Origin: a virus
IMG/VR virus record: IMGVR_UViG_3300044954_000264
Location: 1-53,599 of that record
Direction: 5' to 3' (one strand)
DNA length: 53,599 bases
Made by a program: the position numbers and the translations under genes. Below the pieces are notes generated by a model, which made no database searches, was not told the origin of the DNA, and was given only the letters and a program-made list of their open reading frames with translations. Position 1 is the stretch's first letter; each line of letters starts with the position of its first letter. Below, in pieces: positions 49,751 to 53,599 of this stretch.

Positions 49751-49837
49751 CGGAAAAGTGAGGTCTCGATCCCCAGTGGTTTTCACCACCCATACGCTTT
49801 CGAGGCGTCGCCGTCATGCCTATACGGTTACTCTTCC
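49751..49837 (-). tRNA. tRNA-Ser (anticodon CGA)
   Basis: 87 bases: acceptor GGAAGAG/CTTTTCC, anticodon loop CTCGAAA closed by ACGC/GCGT, long variable arm (TGGTGAAAACCA), discriminator G. The T-loop is ATCGAGA. Confidence 0.82.
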
Positions 49838-49840
49838 ACA

Positions 49841-49913
49841 TGACCCATAAGAGTTTTGAACTCTTTCCTGAAGATTGAGAATCTTCTGATCTTGCCGATT
49901 AATCTAATGGGCC
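49841..49913 (-). tRNA. tRNA-Glu (anticodon CTC)
   Basis: 73 bases: acceptor GGCCCAT/ATGGGTC, D-stem GATT/GATC, anticodon stem GAAGA/TCTTC with loop TTCTCAA, T-arm AAGAG-TTCAAAA-CTCTT, discriminator A. It is only three bases from the tRNA-Ser gene and is the first tRNA of the cluster. Confidence 0.88.
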
Positions 49914-49929
49914 AAATTATTTCCTTTTG

Positions 49930-50148
49930 CTACCAGGTTTCATATTCTGTTATGTCTATCTTTTGTCCACACCAACACTTTACAACACAAATAAGTCCAA
50001 TGGAAGTTGGGGTTAATTCATACGTGATTCCTCCGCCAATCGCCCCGGTGGGCTTACCGCGCTTTATACAGTCGTGATTTTTTACCCATATAACAGCTTT
50101 TGCTGACTCTTCCTTCGATAGAGAAAATTGTATATATTCGTTGGTCAT
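49930..50148 (-). CDS. Small hypothetical protein at end of NAD operon
   Basis: 72 residues, unrecognised. Beta-rich C-terminal half with CWC (VVKCWCGQKIDITEYETW) and an earlier Cys could form a small metal site. Its ATG overlaps the stop of the NMNAT-like gene (ATGA), so it is the last gene of the NAD operon. It ends with TAG, 16 bases before the tRNA cluster. Confidence 0.5.
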   Translation of the reverse strand: MTNEYIQFSLSKEESAKAVIWVKNHDCIKRGKPTGAIGGGITYELTPTSIGLICVVKCWCGQKIDITEYETW

Positions 50149-50774
50149 TTTTTGGAGTTTCTTATTTTTGTGCTAGAGTATCCAAGAAATTCATCCGGTG
50201 GTTGAGATGGATTTCTGCTGACGTTTGAAATTTTATGCCTAAACTCGGAGGTTGGATACTTTAGAATACCGTTTCCCATGTCTCTGTCATATACAGAGAA
50301 CCGGGCTGGGAGTCCTCTAATTCCAACCTCTCCATAGTCATCCCTCATTCTTTGAATTGTGTCAACACCAATGTGAAAGGTGAAATTTTTTATACCAGAG
50401 TTTAGAAACACAGAACATTTTTCAATAAATCTAGGGGCATCTGTAACAACAACCGGGGCATACCACGTAAACTGGTCCAGTCTTTGTTTTAGTTCCTCAA
50501 GGGAGAGGTTAGGCTTTCCAATCCTAGACAAGGAAATTTCAAACACCTTTTTGAAGGAAAAAATTTGGTTAAAGATAATTCTGTGACCAAAGTGCAGAGG
50601 GTTAAAAGATCCTGGAAAAATATGAAGTTCTTGCGAAGGGAATTTCTCGCCCAGATCCTCATTTGCCATATTTAAAAGCTGTTCCTTTTCGGCAATCTGC
50701 CCATCGGAACGAATCATAAAAATTTCATACGGATTTTCAACTAACTGTTCATAGCACTTTTTCAAGTTGTCCAT
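50145..50774 (-). CDS. NMN adenylyltransferase-like nucleotidyltransferase
   Basis: 209 residues from ATG 50774 (alternative ATG 50807 overlaps the previous gene by 59 bases). FPGSFNPLHFGHRIIFNQ carries the nucleotidyltransferase HxGH-type motif, and YSSTKIR the ISSTxxR-like motif. FEISLSRIGKPNLSLEELKQ and 'FTFHIGVDT' resemble plant-type CinA-NMNAT fusion proteins more than NadD. Such enzymes make NAD from NMN and ATP. The upstream CinA-like gene overlaps it, so the two functions that are fused in some eukaryotic proteins are encoded here as overlapping neighbours. Partner: NadV makes NMN. Confidence 0.75.
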   Translation of the reverse strand: MDNLKKCYEQLVENPYEIFMIRSDGQIAEKEQLLNMANEDLGEKFPSQELHIFPGSFNPLHFGHRIIFNQIFSFKKVFEISLSRIGKPNLSLEELKQRLDQFTWYAPVVVTDAPRFIEKCSVFLNSGIKNFTFHIGVDTIQRMRDDYGEVGIRGLPARFSVYDRDMGNGILKYPTSEFRHKISNVSRNPSQPPDEFLGYSSTKIRNSKK

Positions 50775-51336
50775 TGTCGTAAAGTTCCTGTAGTGTTTCT
50801 TTTTCAAATCCCGTTAAAAGCTTAACGGCGACCATCGCGACCATTTCGTCTTCTTGTTTTCTCTTGTTAAAAATCTTTTGTTCTGCCCAGGGAACAATAG
50901 AGTCGGTATATATTTCTTCTGGAAGTTTGTCGAAGGACAATTTATAAATTGCGCCTGTATTAAATTCCCTCTCGACTCCAATATATGCTCTGTTATCTCC
51001 TTTTCGTGGACGATTTGTTGTGAGAGCAGCAGTAATGCTAAGTTTGAGAGATTTCTCTTTGTGGATATAATCTAAAGCATCCCACAATTCCTTTGCGGCC
51101 CAGCCTCCAACTGCCGCATTTTGAAATGCAGTAGACTCCATGTTGCGATTCTCAAGCCAGGAAATGGTTTCTTCCTCGCTGTAAGGCATCCAGATTGCGT
51201 CCAAGATTTTGCTTGACCCTGGGGTCATTGCAATCCTAGAAAAACTCACGCCTCCGCCACAAATAACGGCAACAATCTTTTTTTGATTTTCGTACTGTTG
51301 TACAAACCTTGCAAGAAATTTTTCGTATTCGGTCAT
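50749..51336 (-). CDS. CinA-like protein (NMN-metabolism type)
   Basis: 195 residues from ATG 51336 (MTEYEKFLARF), which lies after the ATP-grasp stop; an upstream frame to 51420 overlaps that gene. VICGGGVSFSRIAMTPGSSK, then 'MPYSEEETISWL', 'AVGGWAAKELWDAL' and 'ITAALTTNRPRKGDNRAYIG' follow the CinA C-terminal domain as found in plant and fungal CinA-NMNAT proteins. Bacterial relatives are NMN deamidases (PncC). The catalytic residues differ in detail, so activity is unsure. Its end overlaps the NMNAT-like gene. Confidence 0.65.
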   Translation of the reverse strand: MTEYEKFLARFVQQYENQKKIVAVICGGGVSFSRIAMTPGSSKILDAIWMPYSEEETISWLENRNMESTAFQNAAVGGWAAKELWDALDYIHKEKSLKLSITAALTTNRPRKGDNRAYIGVEREFNTGAIYKLSFDKLPEEIYTDSIVPWAEQKIFNKRKQEDEMVAMVAVKLLTGFEKETLQELYDNGQLEKVL

Positions 51337-51337
51337 T

Positions 51338-52069
51338 TTACATTTCTTTCCAGCGGGCAAGTAACATTTTAACTTGTAAAGGAGAACGAAGTCCATAGGT
51401 TCCAAGAGAAAATCCATCATTTACTTCTATGAGAGCAGTATCCCACATTCTCTCTCGGGAGTCAAGCATGGCACCGACATCCACTGAATAGGCTACCGGC
51501 ATCACAGGGGTCGCTATCTTAATCATTTTTTGAACTTGTTCAATTCTCGGGTACCACTCCACAGAGCCGGCATAACGCCTTACGTCAAGGAGTTCTCCGT
51601 CTAGAACGAAACATCTGTATTCGCTTTTCCAGAAAACTACTTCACTCGCCAAGATTGGCATGTCCTTTGGAAGATGGGACGTTTTCAGAAGTTCTAAGAA
51701 ACTTTTAACAACGTGCCCTGTGAAAATCTTGTGGTCAACCTTAGGCTTAATGAAAACTGGCCACTTATCCTCATTAAGGTGAATATCTCCTAAGGTAGTC
51801 GTCCATATTTTCCTATGAGTAAAAACGGCTAGACAATCTGGAATATCAATTGGTTCTGGCGGCTTGCACCCAAGAATTTCAATTGCCTTCCTGACATATC
51901 CAATCCCGCCAACGACAGGAGTTTCTTTTGTTATGTTGTTTCGAATTTCTTCGATGTTGGCGAAAGGGACAACTTCCCAGCCCATTTGATGAAACCAGGA
52001 AGCTGCCGAGAAACAATTAATATCTAACCAATCGGTATTAAACTGATTTCGTTGTACGAAAACCTTCAT
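51338..52069 (-). CDS. ATP-grasp protein, R2K-type
   Basis: 243 residues. WPVFIKPKVDHKIFTGHVVK, LASEVVFWKSEYRCFVLDGE and 'LIEVNDGFSLGTYGL' fit the phage-rich R2K ATP-grasp group (FIKPK, SEVV..SEYR.F, VEVNDG). The fold ligates a carboxylate to an amine or thiol using ATP; Lys, Glu and Asn residues of the ATP/Mg site are visible. Substrate unknown: a peptide or protein tail modification, or a step linked to the NAD operon. The start (ATGA) overlaps the NadV stop, so it is translationally coupled. Confidence 0.75.
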   Translation of the reverse strand: MKVFVQRNQFNTDWLDINCFSAASWFHQMGWEVVPFANIEEIRNNITKETPVVGGIGYVRKAIEILGCKPPEPIDIPDCLAVFTHRKIWTTTLGDIHLNEDKWPVFIKPKVDHKIFTGHVVKSFLELLKTSHLPKDMPILASEVVFWKSEYRCFVLDGELLDVRRYAGSVEWYPRIEQVQKMIKIATPVMPVAYSVDVGAMLDSRERMWDTALIEVNDGFSLGTYGLRSPLQVKMLLARWKEM

Positions 52070-53599
52070 ACGCGCTCGCGGACTGTGCTGCGATACCTCT
52101 GGGTTATTTCTTTCACCAGATTATCCACGGCCGTAGTCGTATGACCGGCTACCTTTGGCATTTCATCAAAGCCCTTTATGACCCTTGCCTCACAGGTGTT
52201 AAAGTCGTCCAGGAAGCCAGGACCAAAAGGAGCCTCCGCAGAGCCGTCATAGTAGGTTACAAGAGCATCCTGACCATAGGGCTCTCCAGGTAGAGCAACT
52301 GTAATGCCGCTCTTGCGGGCAAGTTCATTGCGACAAACCTTAACCAAGGGAAGAGTACCCTTGCCCTTTTCTTCCGAAAGCTTGATAACCGGACGATTAT
52401 CTTTGCCAACGGCGCACAAAGCAAACTTCGTGCTCATGTGGTCACGGTTAATGTTGTTACGAAGGTGTCCGCCAACGCCGAAAATACCACAGCGCCAAGG
52501 AACAAAGCCTTCATTAATGCACGCACGAATAATTGCACGAATCGTGTCGAACGTTTCACCGTTTCCAACAATGAATCGAAGATTGGTACTTTCGTACATT
52601 GGACGATTAATCCTCGTCTCCACCGGCTTCATAAGTCCAGCAGCCTTTGCACGATTGAGCGTTCCGACAACCATTTCAACGCTATCGCCGGAATCAGGAC
52701 GAGCCACGACAATTTTTCCATTGCCCTTGGCTTTTGCATCCAGGGCTAGAGGAATCAGACACTTCTCAACAGCGTTCCAATAGTCGTAGCAATCTGCAAC
52801 CATCGACAAGAATTCGCCATTCTCAGCAACCTCGTACATCTGGCGGTAGCAGTCGAATTCATTTTCGAAACCCTGAACAAGTCGATGGGCAAGAGCATTT
52901 ACCGAGGAACCCATTGCAGGATTTGCGCCATTCTTCCAGTTTTGGTAAGCACCACGGAAAGTGTCGGTACCAAACCACACGTAGTTATGAACTTTGGCTA
53001 CAAATTCAGACTCCTGAGGACATGCTGCTGCACGGTCGCCGAAGTCATGGACCATCAACCGAGCCCAAAACATGCACTGCTCATCCGAAACGCTTGGCAT
53101 TTCAAGTTCGCGGATTTCGTTGTATGCCCACTTAAGGAAGTGGCGAGCAGCAGTAAGGCGCTCAGAAGCCGACCACACATGAAGGAGGGTGCTCTCGAAC
53201 CAAGGAACAAGAGGACCAAATCCAGGCTTCGTGGCAGAGACACGGATACATGGCTCCCCGGGGTAAACAACTCCGCCCTCTGGAATGCCCTCAACCTTCA
53301 AGGGAAGGTAACCGTCACACTCATCCACCACTCGTCGCCACAAGGCTTCCGGGAATTCCCAGTCCTTGAAGCCAAAAGCCGTCGCCTTGCGACCCTTGAG
53401 AAACTCTACAGAGTCATCAATTTCCTTGTGAGTGTAGGGCTCGTAAAAGAGCATGTCACACACAGACTGCAATCCGGCAAACAAAATACGAAGATCATGC
53501 TGCTCATAAACAGCAGGTTCGGCCTTTAGGGGGAACTTGCGATAGGTGCCGTAGTAGACCGAATTTTCGGTAGCCTCAACACTTTCAAGTTTGTAGCCG
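52066..53599 (-). CDS. nadV: Nicotinamide phosphoribosyltransferase, 5' end outside the window
   Basis: The frame is open to the window edge; the apparent start at 53484 is internal because residues GYKLESVEATENSVYYGTYR are encoded upstream of it. 'DLRILFAGLQ' matches the FGLQ region, 'MVHDFGDRAA' and 'WFGTDTFRGAY' match the nicotinamide/PRPP pocket region, and 'VARPDSGDSVEMVV' the phosphate-binding loop of NAMPT. It makes NMN from nicotinamide and PRPP. Codon use is biased to C-ending codons, implying strong expression. It is first in an operon with the ATP-grasp, CinA-like and NMNAT-like genes. Confidence 0.93.
   Translation of the reverse strand, partial: GYKLESVEATENSVYYGTYRKFPLKAEPAVYEQHDLRILFAGLQSVCDMLFYEPYTHKEIDDSVEFLKGRKATAFGFKDWEFPEALWRRVVDECDGYLPLKVEGIPEGGVVYPGEPCIRVSATKPGFGPLVPWFESTLLHVWSASERLTAARHFLKWAYNEIRELEMPSVSDEQCMFWARLMVHDFGDRAAACPQESEFVAKVHNYVWFGTDTFRGAYQNWKNGANPAMGSSVNALAHRLVQGFENEFDCYRQMYEVAENGEFLSMVADCYDYWNAVEKCLIPLALDAKAKGNGKIVVARPDSGDSVEMVVGTLNRAKAAGLMKPVETRINRPMYESTNLRFIVGNGETFDTIRAIIRACINEGFVPWRCGIFGVGGHLRNNINRDHMSTKFALCAVGKDNRPVIKLSEEKGKGTLPLVKVCRNELARKSGITVALPGEPYGQDALVTYYDGSAEAPFGPGFLDDFNTCEARVIKGFDEMPKVAGHTTTAVDNLVKEITQRYRSTVRERV

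Overview
The window looks like part of the structural and accessory region of a large T4-like myophage (contractile tail, gp23-type capsid, gp21-type maturation protease). Nearly all head, neck and tail genes lie on the minus strand: portal, protease, scaffold, major capsid protein, neck proteins, two full-length tail sheaths, tail tube and a baseplate protein. They occur among many small virion-type proteins without clear relatives. The base composition is moderately AT-rich. A phage-encoded lipoprotein combines CDxxDNDCDG (MopE-like) repeats with a VWA domain. Such repeats are typical of Myxococcota and other former Deltaproteobacteria, so I infer a host of that kind, but weakly. Both window ends cut genes.

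Layout. 1-2865 (+): two paralogous fibre-like proteins and a Nudix hydrolase. 2868-20654 (-): baseplate gp26-like protein with an overlapping small chaperone-like gene, tail tube, two GIY-YIG endonucleases, two sheaths, gp15-like, gp14-like and gp13-like neck/tail proteins, a tandem pair of kinase-fold proteins, and several proteins with an amphipathic N-terminus. 20722-21264 (+): HAD phosphatase. 21277-25816 (-): VWA lipoprotein, Thg1-like polymerase, an Arr-like ADP-ribosyltransferase, and two more proteins with the amphipathic N-terminus. 25883-35066 (-): a terminator, then major capsid protein, scaffold, small head proteins, protease and portal. 35158-41724 (+): virion-type and small proteins and GroEL, with a Dps-like gene on the other strand. 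41730-49913 (-): Ro60/TROVE protein, peptidyl-tRNA hydrolase, RNA ligase, HNH endonuclease, an oxidoreductase-like protein, a GroES interrupted by a frameshift, and eleven complete or nearly complete tRNA genes plus one interrupted tRNA and one fragment. 49930-53599 (-): an NAD salvage operon (NadV, R2K ATP-grasp, CinA-like and NMN adenylyltransferase-like proteins).

How the parts may work together. The gp21-type protease, the scaffold, and a set of proteins that begin with a short amphipathic helix containing (I/L)xE sites resemble the T4 arrangement, in which internal proteins and the Alt ADP-ribosyltransferase are sorted into the head by a cleavable capsid-targeting sequence. Here the candidate cargo includes an Arr-like ADP-ribosyltransferase and kinase-fold proteins. 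ADP-ribosylation consumes NAD and releases nicotinamide, and the NadV/NMNAT operon would recycle nicotinamide to NAD. A second theme is RNA care: tRNAs, Ro60, Thg1-like polymerase, RNA ligase and peptidyl-tRNA hydrolase. These links are inferences from family membership and gene position.
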